DNA from: Hemibagrus wyckioides
Lineage: Eukaryota; Chordata; Actinopteri; Siluriformes; Bagridae
Assembly (NCBI RefSeq): GCF_019097595.1
Contig: NC_080731.1
Location: 12,398,071-12,462,070 of the forward strand
Length of the DNA: 64,000 nucleotides
Direction: 5' to 3'
In this document: positions 40,090 to 50,652 of the stretch, one piece after another
Layout: each line of letters starts with the position of its first letter
Position numbering within the stretch: position 1 is the first letter of the stretch
Program-made: the position numbers and the translations under genes
The notes under the pieces: generated by a model
What the model saw: the letters and a program-made list of their open reading frames with translations, nothing else
Database searches by the model: none
What the model was told of the DNA's origin: nothing

Positions 40090-40615
40090 CCTTTCACTAC
40101 AGGGCAGGCGGGCGCGTGGAGCTAGCCGGGGGGCGGGCTTTCCGCTAAACCCAGCGGTAGGCTGATTCACTATCGATCACTCGGAAAAAGTCTGGAGGGC
40201 GGAGGGGGGAAGGATAGATTTCCGTACGGAGGACGATCGCGTAGTGTGTGTGTGCGTGCTTGTATGCGTGCGTGTGTGTGTGTGAATGTATGTGTGTGTG
40301 TACCTATGGTGTGGTCGGAGCATGGATTGATCTTCGCCTCGCGCTCGCTCTCGCGCTCGGACTGACCGTTTTGTGAGAAAGACTAAAACTGTGCGCTGAA
40401 TTCCAGAGACCCGCTTTTCTTTCTCTCTGTTTCTCTCCACTGGACTCAGTTCGCTACTTCAGTTGTGTGTTCGGGGCGCGGACGGTGCGACTGAATGCGA
40501 GCGTGCATGAAGGAGTGAAGTTGGAGGAGCACGGGAAAGCGGAGCTCCGGTTTGTGGACTCGTTTTTGCGTGACGCGAGGAGTCTCCGGGTCGCTCCCCA
40601 TCGCGCGCTGGATGG
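40090..40615 (+). promoter_or_regulatory. rgmb: rgmb promoter / 5' UTR, CpG-rich
   Basis: Composition changes abruptly from AT-rich to GC- and CpG-rich here, unlike anything else in the first 40 kb. A GC box (GGGCGG) is at about 40130-40136 with further G-runs around it, and no convincing TATA box is seen. A (TG)-rich microsatellite (40245-40304) sits inside the likely 5' UTR. Several upstream ATGs are present, the last overlapping the rgmb start. The transcription start cannot be fixed from sequence. Confidence 0.7.
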
Positions 40616-40656
40616 ATGGGCATGGGGCAAACGGGATCTTACTACCGCGGGGCTGA
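40612..40656 (+). promoter_or_regulatory. Upstream ORF overlapping the rgmb start codon (14 codons)
   Basis: An ATG four bases before the rgmb ATG opens a +2-shifted frame of 14 codons that stops at TGA 40654-40656, inside the rgmb signal peptide. Both ATGs have T at -3 and G at +4, so a scanning ribosome could use either. Such overlapping uORFs usually lower main-frame translation. Whether it is translated is inference. Confidence 0.5.
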
Positions 40657-40715
40657 GCGCCTTCTCACCGCCTCTCTACTGCTCCTGATCACCCTTTCAC
40701 TCCTGCTCCACACTG
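40616..40715 (+). CDS. rgmb: rgmb coding exon 1: start codon and signal peptide
   Basis: This 100-nt coding part encodes Met1 to residue 33 plus one base of codon 34. It carries a leucine-rich signal peptide core (LLTASLLLLITLSLLL) and ends at a G|GT donor at 40716. The start at 40616 begins an MGMG block that also occurs near the start of RGMA, which supports it. Met3 at 40622 has the better initiation context (G at -3, G at +4) and could be used instead, removing only two residues. A second, out-of-frame ATG lies four bases upstream. Confidence 0.9.
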
Positions 40716-43286
40716 GTGATTACTCTTATTCACTTATATACTCACTACTGAGTCACGCGCTAAGAGCTTCTACTTCTATTCCTAAAGCATTACTATAATG
40801 CTGTAAAGTACAGGCACGCGCTTTGCTATACTTCTGATACACTTTAAGTAGCTCCGTTATAATGCATGGATTTTCATGGAGGCACGGTGTTTTTTTTGTT
40901 TGTTTTTTTTTGCTGCCGATTGTATAAAATAATAATAATTATTCCTATACGTTGACGTGGAAATCTACAATGCTTGTTGGAGCAGATGTGCTGCATCAAT
41001 CAACACAAAAGCGATTTCACACTCTTTTGGCCTCACAAGATTGAACTGGGGGAAATGGGTCTTGTTCTTGTCTAATTTGTTACACTAAGTATTGATGCTG
41101 ATTCATATTGAATCGGATTTAACTGTGAAACTGACCCGACTCAGACCCGTGTCAAACTAAAGTGTTTCCTTTTTCCGTGTAATTTATTTATTTTTTTATT
41201 GCTGATGGACTCATGATGTTACTGAGGCTCTAAATATGTCTGGTTCAATATATTTATGAGTGCTGGCCTACAGCTCATCAATGCTAAACCTCTGACTGAC
41301 TAAAAGCAGCTGCTTTTACTTTTACATATATGCATCTTTTAATCCTCTCTGCTATAGCAATTTCGTGTAGAAATATAGTTTCTATGGAAGCGTCTAAAGA
41401 AATAGAAATTGAAATTGAATGCTTGAGTGTGTTTCTGTATGTGGGAAGTTTCTCTGAAGTGATTTTTCTTTTTTTTCTTCTGTTTTTGTACATCTGATAT
41501 CCTTAGAAATCTTAGGAAATATTAGGCTTGCATTCTGTTCGTCTTAGTTCTCGCAAATCTGCTAATAGAAGATGATTATCAGACAAAGATCTGTTTCAAT
41601 CTGTAGAAATCCTAATCGGTGAGCCTTTATCTCTGTATGATCTGTTTTTTTTCCGAACAAAGTGGTCTATCTTAGATATACGTCTGTTCGCAAAGGATTT
41701 GAGGCATATCAGATACCTATAGTTTATGTGCATCTTAATCGTGTTTGTCTAATGTGGATGTCCTATTATGCTCATTTGAGTACCTTATGGTTTCTGAGCG
41801 CCCGGGTTGCTTGTGCAGAGGAGAGTGTGAACCCATTTGGTGTCCTGGTTTCCTTTGGTCCTGTCTGTCAGCTACTCAGAGTTAAAGGCAGCTTTAATAC
41901 AATATTCCTGCAATTGTGTACTCATACCTTCATCATTCAGTTTAACTCAGGTCCTGTCAGTGAGATATATCAGATCATTTGTGAATCATTTTTGTGATAT
42001 TAGCCAAATGTTTTGATTTTACATGTTAAAATGTTTTATTGTGTGCTGTGAGGATTCAGTTTCTGCAGGGTTTCGATCACATTGATTACCTAAACTGTTT
42101 GATTATAATAATGCAGGCTGATATGTTGCTTCAGTAACATGCTTTTAAAACACTATACTTCTAAGATCTCATAGTCACAGGAGTCTCATGCAGCCGTTAG
42201 ACCATGGGAAGCTGAATACGTTCGTCATTTGCATTTCTTTGAACATCTCTCACATATTTAAGAATTACAGTTTGTCCAGAAATCTCTTACTAGATATTAC
42301 TTGTGTTGCAAATTCCCAATGTCACTGTATGACATTGTGTGTTTTAGTGGTCACGGGTGCTTTGGCCAGCAGGAATTTAAGACATCTTTTTAAAGTGGGC
42401 TGACAAAATATTCTTTATTTCTGTTTTCAGCCGTGAATCTCTGCTGGAGTTGGTGGACTTCCAAATATGCAGGGAGTCTTGATTACATTTGACTGAGCAG
42501 AATGTTGTGCTGTCTCTTTTTGTTTGGCCTTTTCTCATTTCTAATAGCTCGTGGCAAGGCAAGACGATGGAAAATGAATCTTTTGTTATCACCTGGCCTA
42601 GACATGCTCCTGTTAAACATGTGCGGAAAAGTCAGACCCTATTTTTCAACACTAAATCAACACTAGTTGAAATGATTTCAGGACAGCTTTGGGTCTGGAG
42701 ATGTCATTGGGACACGGTGGGTTGTAAGCTCCCTCACTGTAGGCAGTTGTTGAAGTTCACTCCTGGAGAAGAAGGAGGATGGGATTGGTAGTGGTGGTGG
42801 TGGGGGTGTATGTGGGGGTGCAGTTGACCTTTCTGCCCTGGCCAAATTCCACATCTTGAAATTTCACTCGCTTCACACACCGGCGAGGGCCCCTCTGCAG
42901 CTGAGAAGTGCCTCGCAAAGCGCCTGGCCACCCTGAGAAAATATTTCCAGTGGCTTTAATTGCAACAAGGGTGTGCTCTGTGCTCCGAAACGACACACTT
43001 CAGCCCTGCAAATTAACTCAGCCTGTGAAACAAACACCTTGTTTTTTTCTCTCCGTTGCTCTCTCTCTCGCTCTCGCTCTCTCACAGCCTGTGGTTTATT
43101 ACGAGCTTGGTTTTATGATCTCGGCTGAACCAGAAAAGAAGACCAAGGACTTTGTTCTTTTCACGCCTGAGGCACTGAGGCTGTGAGTTTACTTGGCAAT
43201 TAAAAAAAAAATCAATTCAGAACCACAGTGTAAGAATGATGTATTATTAAGGTGTATATATATATATATATATATATATAAATACC

Positions 43287-43320
<34 letters not shown>

Positions 43321-45402
43321 ATATATATATATATATAAATCGTTTCAGTTTATAATCTGTTCAATTCACAATATATTACAGAGGACGTATTGACGGTTGA
43401 GTTCAGCTACACTATTTGGCAGTACACCGAGACATTCTAACACAAACTGTGAGAGTTTGATTTGTACACGCTGCACTGCGAGTAATACTTTATGATCTGC
43501 TGCCCCCACCTGGGGGACCCCTGAGACATTCCTTTTCTCACTCACTCTAAAATTACAAACAGCTTTAGGGGACGAAGACGACTGGCCTACTTTCTCTGCT
43601 CCCCCACATTTCTTCTCTTATCGAGTGTCCCGGTGTCATTGTTGTTATTGGTATGAATGTGGATCCAATTGCACGGCTCCCCTCATGACAGTGTTTTTGA
43701 AGTGGCAGTGTCAGGTGACGTGCTAATTGTGTTTCAGCTACCTAGCCACAAAAAAAAAAAAACACAGACCGTGTCCATGACTGCCGAGAATTGGATTAGG
43801 ATCAGCCGCGATCGTAAGCCTCGGCCTGCACGTGCCTAAAGATTTGGTCGTACACTTCATTCTGAACGTAGACTCATGATAGACATCTCATCTCATGGAC
43901 TAAGGCTTTGGGCTACAGAGCTAGAGCTCAAATCTCAGCACCAGCACCACCACCATGCTGCAACTATTAGGTTCTTGAGCACCACCCTTCATCTTCAGCT
44001 GTGTCCTGTCTCAGTTTTTAAGGAAATTAAAGCCAAATTAGTAAATGTGATGAACAGACTAGACTTAAACAGGCAATTTCCCCCACTCTGAGCTGAGTTC
44101 CTTCGTCCTGTAAACGTCTCAGACATCTCAGTGTCAGAGGGCAACATCTTGCCATTGCCCCACACATGCAGCTGGGTGAAGTGCTAGAGGCGCATGAGTT
44201 TGCCAGGTGATGAGGTCATGTGGTGGCCTCATCTGTGAAAAGCCTCTCTGTTTGTGGGTGAGATGTGGGACATCCATAGCTAATGTGGTTACATCTACTG
44301 CTTCGTCTTCTAGCGGTTTCTTTAGCTACCTATAGATACATGTTTTATGACTAAAACCTGTTCCTATTTTCTGGTTCTAGATTTCACCAGACAGGATGCA
44401 ACAAAAGAAATAAAACCCATATTGCCACATTGACAGTTGATTCAGCAGCCTTCCTCCTGGCATTTTTCAAAGCTTTTGCCTTTGTACCACAACATGGCTT
44501 CAGCTGGTCCTCCATATTGTTTTACAGCTTGTCAGTGAAACCCAATCTGCCCATGCTTTGTCATGCCGGCTGCAGTGGAGGACGCTGGGCCGATCTTCCG
44601 CCGTTGGCTGCACTACGCCATCATCTGATAATCAAATCAGGCGGATTTGAATGGGCTGCTCTTGCAGGCTGCAGTGGGGGGCCGCTTAGTGTGCAAGATT
44701 GAGTCATTACAGGCGTGTTAATGGAGAGGCTGCAGCTGATATCGGATTATGAAAGGCCTCTCTAAACCACTCTCTCTCTCTCTCTCTCTCTCTCTTATTC
44801 TTTCTTATTTTTTCTCTCGCACATTCTCTCACTCTCTGAGGTAATGCACTTGGAACACACTTTAAAGCGAGTCGCAAGCTAATGGTGTATGAATGTTCTT
44901 TTCTCACTCTCTCAGGCGTTTTATTTTGTGCTATGTCATCGCCAGATAATGGAGTGAAGTGCTTCGCGTGTGAAAATTGCATAATCAATAATGAAACGGA
45001 GCCTCTTAGCGTTTTTAAACAAAGACCACTGTGGCATGTGAGCGTGGTGGACGTTTGCACTTGAGTGTGCACTTGAGTGTCCGAAAAGAGAACCAGAAAA
45101 GTTGTTGGACCTCATGGTTAAGCATGTTTATGAAAACGTTTATATTTGTATGTAGATATAATGTATTGATGAAAACATCAAAGTTGCATTTGAAGTGAAT
45201 CTAAGTGGCTAAAGCTGCTTATTAGTTGCATGGTGGCTCTTTTGTGTCTCCAGGCCAGGGTGCTAGCTGCTACGTATTGCTTTCACAGTAGAAAAGCCTC
45301 CTCTGTTTTGATCCATTGAGGTGCCGTTTTATTTGATCTTATTGGTGCAATAAACAGGCTCCTCTGGCGATAAGGGGAGATTTTACATGCTTGTTGAATC
45401 GG

Positions 45403-45449
<47 letters not shown>

Positions 45450-47590
45450 GTCTCGCTGTCTTTGCGCTGCAGTGTAAAACAAGTCCCGGAATCTGACCTT
45501 GAAGAAACACTCGGCACACCCTTTAGACAGATCTGGGACTTATAGGGAAATTATTTGCACATATGCACAGTGCACAGCACGCTACTCCTTAACATTGCTT
45601 TGACTCATGGTTCATAGTGTGGTGATGAGCAATTTGTTAGCAAATAAAGCAGGTGACATAATAACAACGTAATTGGCTGTTATTATACATAATCAGATAA
45701 TGGACTGTTTTTGCAGCTTTGTGGAAGTGACAATAAAATGACTCTAATCTTTCTTGATAGATGTGAGGAATAAAAAAAATGCATCTAAAAAACATTTATT
45801 AAAATCACACTTTAATGTATTTTTATTACAATAGATCTAGCGTCATTTCAATGTATGTATGTGACTCCTGGCAGAATACACTGTATCAGTTTGGCAGGTT
45901 TTTTGAAAGACTCAAAAGCGACATTTTACCTTCCTAGTTTATTTTTCTAGTCACATTTTGTACAACTTATCTTTATATTAATCTCTTAAATGACAAAAAT
46001 TAAGTGCATGTATCTAGAGAGCCATTAGAAAATTCAAGAACTTGCCAAAAAAAAAAGATTTTTAAGCACATGTAAATTCATTTTGCAAAAATGCAAAATA
46101 ATGAAATGAAAAGGTTTTCTGTATAATCTGTGAGGAATAATCCACTACAGGGCAAGCTGAGATAGGAAAGTAATCAGTGTTAGGCTGCTTTATTTTCTGA
46201 TAGCAGCACAGCCTGAAGTATTCATTCATTTATTTGCAGAATCTTTTACATTTTACAGATTACAATTTACAGAATGTACATCATGAGGTGAATGGGATCA
46301 GTTACAACATGAAATTTCTCACAGGGTTTGTGAGTATGGCTCAGATCCATTGAGGAGCATCTTATCATTTTCCTTCTCTTTCTTCACTTTCAGGTGAAAG
46401 TCAGGTCCAGACTCCACAGTGCCGTATCCAGAAGTGCACCACAGACTTCGTCTCACTCACATCTCACCTGAACCCGTCTCTGGATGGCTTCGACACTGAG
46501 TTTTGTAAGGCTCTGCGAGCCTACTCGGGCTGCACACACCGCACCGCCAAGAGCTGCAGGGGCAACCTGGTTTTCCACTCGGCCATGCTGGGTATTAGTG
46601 ACCTCATGAGCCAGAGGAACTGCTCCAAAGACGGACCCACGTCCTCCACGCACCCGGCCGTTTCTATCGAGCCCTGCAACTACCACAGCCGCTTCCATCA
46701 TCACCAGGCTGTACCCACCGCCACAGGCACAGGGATCGCCGGCACACCGGAGCACGCACGGCCCAACTACCTGTTCTGTGGTCTGTTTGGAGACCCGCAC
46801 CTTCGGACTTTTAAGGACCAGTTTCAGACGTGCAAGGTGGAGGGGGCGTGGCCTCTTATTGATAATAATTACCTGTCAGTGCAGGTAACGAACGTGCCAG
46901 TGGTGCAAGGATCAAGTGCCACAGCAACAAACAAGGTGAGTGACCTTCTATTGTGTGTTGTGCAACTGTAGAGGAAAGAACACAATCCTCTAATTACATA
47001 TACAACAGAACCTGATGAACGTTTATCAAACCAAATTCAGATTTAAGTTAGATTTTCAGTTCGTATGTTAGCTGCTGTTTTAGAGTCATTTATACAGAAT
47101 TGATGTTTATTTCTTGAATCTGATTGGACAGAAGGTATTTTTTTGTGTAACAGCAGCTCAGGAAATCATAATATAGTGCAATCACTGGTTTTTAATAATG
47201 CACATGTTATTATACACAACTGTTTCCATAGTAACAGTTCATTCACAGTCACTTGTATGGCAGATGCTCCACGTCATCTCAGGTTAATAATAAAACATGC
47301 TGATATTCAACAAAGCAAAAGATATTATCTTCATATGTGATGGAGTTTCGTGAAGGAGATGTTTATTTAATATTTATGAAAGCAGTGTACGGCGTCTTAT
47401 TGGATAGAACGTTAGCTTCACACTTCCGGGGTTGTGGATTTGATTCCTATCTCTGCTCTGTGTGCACAGGGAGTTTACATGTTCTCCCTGTGCTTTGTGT
47501 GTTTTCTCTGGGTACTCTGTCCGGTTTCATCCAAAGATATGAATTGGAGGTTGTTTGGCATCTCTACATTTTTTGTGGTGTGTTTATGTA

Positions 47591-47669
<79 letters not shown>

Positions 47670-50652
47670 ACCCTTCAATTAGTTGGTATCCCATCCAGGG
47701 TGTCCCTAACCATGTGCCCCAAGTCATCTTGAATAGACTCCTGGCTCACAGTTAGTAAGTTTTCTGTTACAGGAAAGTCCTCAGGACCGAGGCGCTATGC
47801 CCTTTCTTGTTAGCATGACAAGCAGTCTGAGCCAAAGTGAAGAAAGTATATAGTGATATATCTGTACCTGGTGTGTAGATGGTGCAGTCTGTAGGTATAC
47901 AGTGATTTTAATATATTGTTTTAGTTGTATTGCATGTACTAGTTAGTAGATCAGTGTGGTTTAGTGCATTTAGCTGAATATATAGTTCAGTAGTACAGCA
48001 TATAGTGTGGCTGAATGACATCAGACTTACTAGTTCATATACATTGTATTTTCTTGCCAGAGCAACCTTTTTTATTACTCTATATGTGTAATAAAGTCAT
48101 TATAGTATGAGTAGCAGACTAAAAAAAGACACAAGTCGTAGAAGTGCGACAACTTTGAGTGACTGTCTACAGGTGTTAGCTGAACAAAGCACAGTGCTCA
48201 GGTCTTGTGACTAACACTTGTGACTAACACGTCTGTGAAACTCCAACGTTGCTAATGACTGGATATAACTCGGGCTCAGGCGTGACCCTTAATAAGGTGG
48301 CCTTGAAAGAAGGCTCTGTGTCCATTTTTTTCCAACTTGTCCGGCTGTAAGACCTCACACACACATATACGCACACATACATGTGCACACACCAAGACAG
48401 TATATTGGCTGCTGCATGCTAGACATCATTCTGTCTTCTACTGATTGTAAATATTTGTCAAACTAGCAAGGTTTTGAGATGCATGCTCTAGACAAGTCTC
48501 TTCTCTTTCCCCAAACTACAAATGTGAAGCTCATCCAAGGTCGAGTGAGGGGTACACCACTTGGTTGTGTGAGGGGTATAACTACCCACGTCTCATTTGT
48601 GACCTTGTGACTTTGGAGGTGGGGCGCGTTATTAGCGCTCGCCCGTAATTATTAGCACACACTGCTCGACTGAGGCCCTTTCAGCTGCCTCACCTAATGG
48701 CTAGTTAGTGGTCATTTTTCATCCATGTCATGAGAACAAAGCTTGCATTCATCCTGCACTAATGTAACGCCACACATCTTGTTACTCCGCAGGCTTCCCC
48801 CGTTTTGTGTGTGTGTGTGTTATGGATCAGCATGACTGGAAATCTGTAGAGTTATGTTTGTGTGTGTCTTAAGGCAAGTGCATGCTGACAGGCAAATACA
48901 CACTGACATTGGTTACTAACTAAAACAGCAAATATATTAAAGCATATTGTCAGTATAATGCTAATTGGTTGCTGATATTAAATGTACCATTCTGAGTTCA
49001 GTAGTTATGGGTTTGACCAGAGGGTTGTGAGTTTAAATCCCAGGATTGACCCCATGCCATGAAATCAGCTTCCCATCCTTGGGAAAAATATTTGCCCCCT
49101 TGAGAATAAGCATTAAAGGAGCAGTTTGTCATTCTCAGAGCCTTCTGTGGCCTGTGATTATAATTATAATGAAAATGCTACACACCCTGTCCTCCTCCTT
49201 CTCCTCTTCATTTATCTCATCCTACTCCTCCTCCTCTTTCTTTTCCTCCTCTTCCTTTATCCCCTCATCCACCTCATCCACTTCCTCCTCTTCCTTTATC
49301 TCCTCCTCCTCCTTTATCTCCTCCTCTTCCTTTATCTCCTCCACCTCTGCCTCTTCCTTTATCTCCTCCTCCTCCACCTCCTCTGCCTCCTTCTTTATCT
49401 CCTCCTCCTCCTTTATCTCCTCCTCTTCCTTTATCTCCTCCACCTCTGCCTCTTCCTTTATCTCCTCCTCCTCCACCTCCTCTGCCTCCTTCTTTATCTC
49501 CTCCTCCCCCACCTCCTTCTCTTCCTCTATCTCCTCCTCCACCTCCTCCTCCTTCTCCTTTATCTCCTCCTCCAACTCCTCCTCCTCTGCCTCCTCCTCC
49601 TCCTTTCTCTCCTCCTCCTCCTTCTCTTCCTTTATCTCCTTCTCCACCCCCCCCCTCCTCCTCCTGAGCAGCTCTGTTCCTACATCACAGTCATAGTTTT
49701 TAGAGCAAATGAACGTGAAATGGATCTTTAATACATTTAAAAGCCACTCTGCTTGCTCCAGACTTTGCAGATACAAGTGCTGGTTTAGATCTGTTGCTGA
49801 TAAAAAGGGTGGAGTTCCATTCTTTTTCATAAGAACTTTCTGCTGGCACAGAATGTATGAGATGAGCAGTAATACGTCTTACAGTCTTTTTTCAGAGTGT
49901 CCTGTAATGATGAGTGTAAACAAAATAAAGCAGAAAAACAAAAAGCAAAGAGGTCTGAATGCAAGAGCAACTGATCATGTGCTGGTTTCTGTTTCCAGAT
50001 CACTGTCATCTTCAAACCGTATCAGGAGTGCACAGAGCAGAAGGTGTACCAGGCGGTGACGGATGATCTGCCGGCGGCGTTCATGGACGGCACTGTCATA
50101 GGTGGCACTAGCGAGACACGCAGCCTGGTGGTGCTGGAAAAGCTGGCAGGTCGCCACGTGGAGCTGCACGCCGCCTACATTGGCGTAACGGTGGTGGTGC
50201 GCCAGCTGGGCCGTTACCTTACGCTCGCCGTACGCATGCCCCACGAGCTTGCTATGGCTTATGATGACACTCAGGACCTGCAGCTGTGTGTGAACGGCTG
50301 CCCCGCCTCAGAGCGCATCGAGCTGCCTGCACTCGGCCTCCAGCACGGCGCCACTCCCTCTCTCCCTGCTGTCTCTCCACCTCAGCAGGCCTTCACACTC
50401 GAGAGCGCCTCCAGAAAGTGCAGCGAGCAGCTGCAGGTCCAGGACATCTATTTCCACTCGTGCGTCTTTGACCTGCTCACCACCGGCGACGCCAACTTCA
50501 CCGCTGCCGCCTACAGCGCCCTCAAGGACGTGGAAGCGCTGCACCCCGAGAGGGATCGCTGGCACATTTTCCCTCGCTCTGCAGCTGGGTTAAGACTGAC
50601 AGCAGCCCTGAATGCACTTCTCGTTTGCTTATTCGCCGCTGCACTTTTGTAA
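40616..50652 (+). CDS. rgmb: Repulsive guidance molecule B (RGMb/Dragon), three coding exons, 431 aa
   Basis: Joining 40616..40715, 46394..46935 and 49999..50652 gives 431 residues with GT-AG introns and matching phases (1 then 0). The product has the full RGM layout: a signal peptide (about 1-33), a Cys-rich N-terminal RGM domain starting near Cys43, a variable His-rich linker, the FGDPH autocleavage motif with the scissile Asp167-Pro168 bond, a partial von Willebrand type D-like C-terminal domain (about 169-385), and a hydrophobic tail (about 414-431) typical of GPI addition. Sequons are visible at Asn109 (NCS) and Asn380 (NFT). Blocks such as CTTDFVSLTSHL, SDLMSQRNCSKDG and KVYQAVTDDLPAAF match RGMB rather than RGMA or hemojuvelin. 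The family binds BMP ligands and neogenin at the cell surface. Length is close to human RGMB (437 aa from memory). Codon use is GC-rich in exons 2 and 3 against AT-rich flanks. Confidence 0.96.
43254..43340. repeat. (AT)n palindromic tract in rgmb intron 1
   Basis: Three alternating AT runs are separated by short AT-rich joints, able to form cruciforms. Confidence 0.95.
43885..44060 (+). repeat. Degenerate SINE fragment in rgmb intron 1
   Basis: GGACTAAGGCTTTGGGCTACAGAG and GCTCAAATCTCAGC resemble the A- and B-box regions of the 4360/13545 family, with a decayed GAGCACCACCC counterpart of the GAGCAAGGCCC motif. Confidence 0.5.
46394..46935 (+). CDS. rgmb: rgmb coding exon 2: N-terminal RGM domain and GDPH cleavage site
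   Basis: The exon opens after a pyrimidine-rich acceptor ending at AG 46392-46393 and closes at AAG|GTGAGT (donor 46936). It encodes residues 34-214. After a short linker comes the Cys-rich domain (Cys43, Cys48 and others), which in this family forms the helical bundle that binds BMP. A linker with a His triplet follows, then YLFCGLFGDPH, whose Asp-Pro bond is cleaved autocatalytically in family members. The last segment begins the C-terminal domain. The linker near 46680-46760 is the least conserved part. Confidence 0.95.
47060..47340 (+). repeat. Dispersed AT-rich repeat in rgmb intron 2
   Basis: TTTCCATAGTAACAGTTCATTCACAG with GGCAGATGCTCCAC is shared in diverged form with 12815-12875 (TTTCTATAGTAACAGTTTAC). 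Its left part CTGATTGGACAGAAGG is like 23164-23185. The family is unassigned. Confidence 0.5.
47390..47760 (+). repeat. SINE-like repeat in rgmb intron 2, interrupted by microsatellite
   Basis: GGATTTGATTCCTATCTCTG is a B-box-like start. The body has GGGTACTCTGTCCGGTTTC and ends at CATCCAGGGTGTCCCTAACC. A (GT)n(GA)n run of about 65 bases (47600-47665) grew inside it. Confidence 0.6.
49190..49665 (+). repeat. (CCT)n-type pyrimidine tract in rgmb intron 2
   Basis: About 470 bases of CCT, CTT and ATC triplets are frame-preserving, so they produce 200-residue Ser-, Leu- or Glu-rich frames. A 114-base block is tandemly repeated (49327 and 49423 regions). Confidence 0.95.
49999..50652 (+). CDS. 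rgmb: rgmb coding exon 3: C-terminal RGM domain and GPI signal
   Basis: The acceptor is a pyrimidine tract ending AG at 49997-49998, the exon starts in phase 0, and the TAA stop is at 50650-50652. It encodes residues 215-431, including VYQAVTDDLPAAF, LQLCVNGCP, and DIYFHSCVFDLLTTGDANF, all typical of RGMB, and ends with the WHIFP motif (Trp402) followed by a hydrophobic GPI-attachment signal. The insertion around residues 328-345 (Pro, Ser, Ala-rich) is variable between RGMs. Base composition is strongly GC-biased compared with both flanks. Confidence 0.95.
   Translation: MTVIFKPYQECTEQKVYQAVTDDLPAAFMDGTVIGGTSETRSLVVLEKLAGRHVELHAAYIGVTVVVRQLGRYLTLAVRMPHELAMAYDDTQDLQLCVNGCPASERIELPALGLQHGATPSLPAVSPPQQAFTLESASRKCSEQLQVQDIYFHSCVFDLLTTGDANFTAAAYSALKDVEALHPERDRWHIFPRSAAGLRLTAALNALLVCLFAAALL

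Larger units (their letters stand above)
40716..46393 (+). other. rgmb: rgmb intron 1 (5.7 kb)
   Basis: This is a GT-AG, phase 1 intron. It holds an (AT)n palindromic tract (43256-43338), CT-rich microsatellites (44769-44795, 45402-45434), a SINE-like fragment (about 43885-44060) and unique stretches (about 42820-43030 and 44560-45010) with non-repetitive sequence of a kind often seen in enhancers. I see no further coding exon. Confidence 0.85.
46936..49998 (+). other. rgmb: rgmb intron 2 (3.1 kb)
   Basis: This is a GT-AG, phase 0 intron. It contains a dispersed repeat (about 47060-47340), a SINE interrupted by a (GT)n(GA)n run (about 47390-47760) and a 470-base (CCT)-type pyrimidine tract (49190-49665). 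The long open frames across that tract on both strands are simple-repeat artefacts. Confidence 0.85.

Noticed and set aside
49046..49830. 200-residue Ser-, Leu- and Glu-rich frames on both strands
   Set aside because: They are translations of the (CCT)n tract inside rgmb intron 2.
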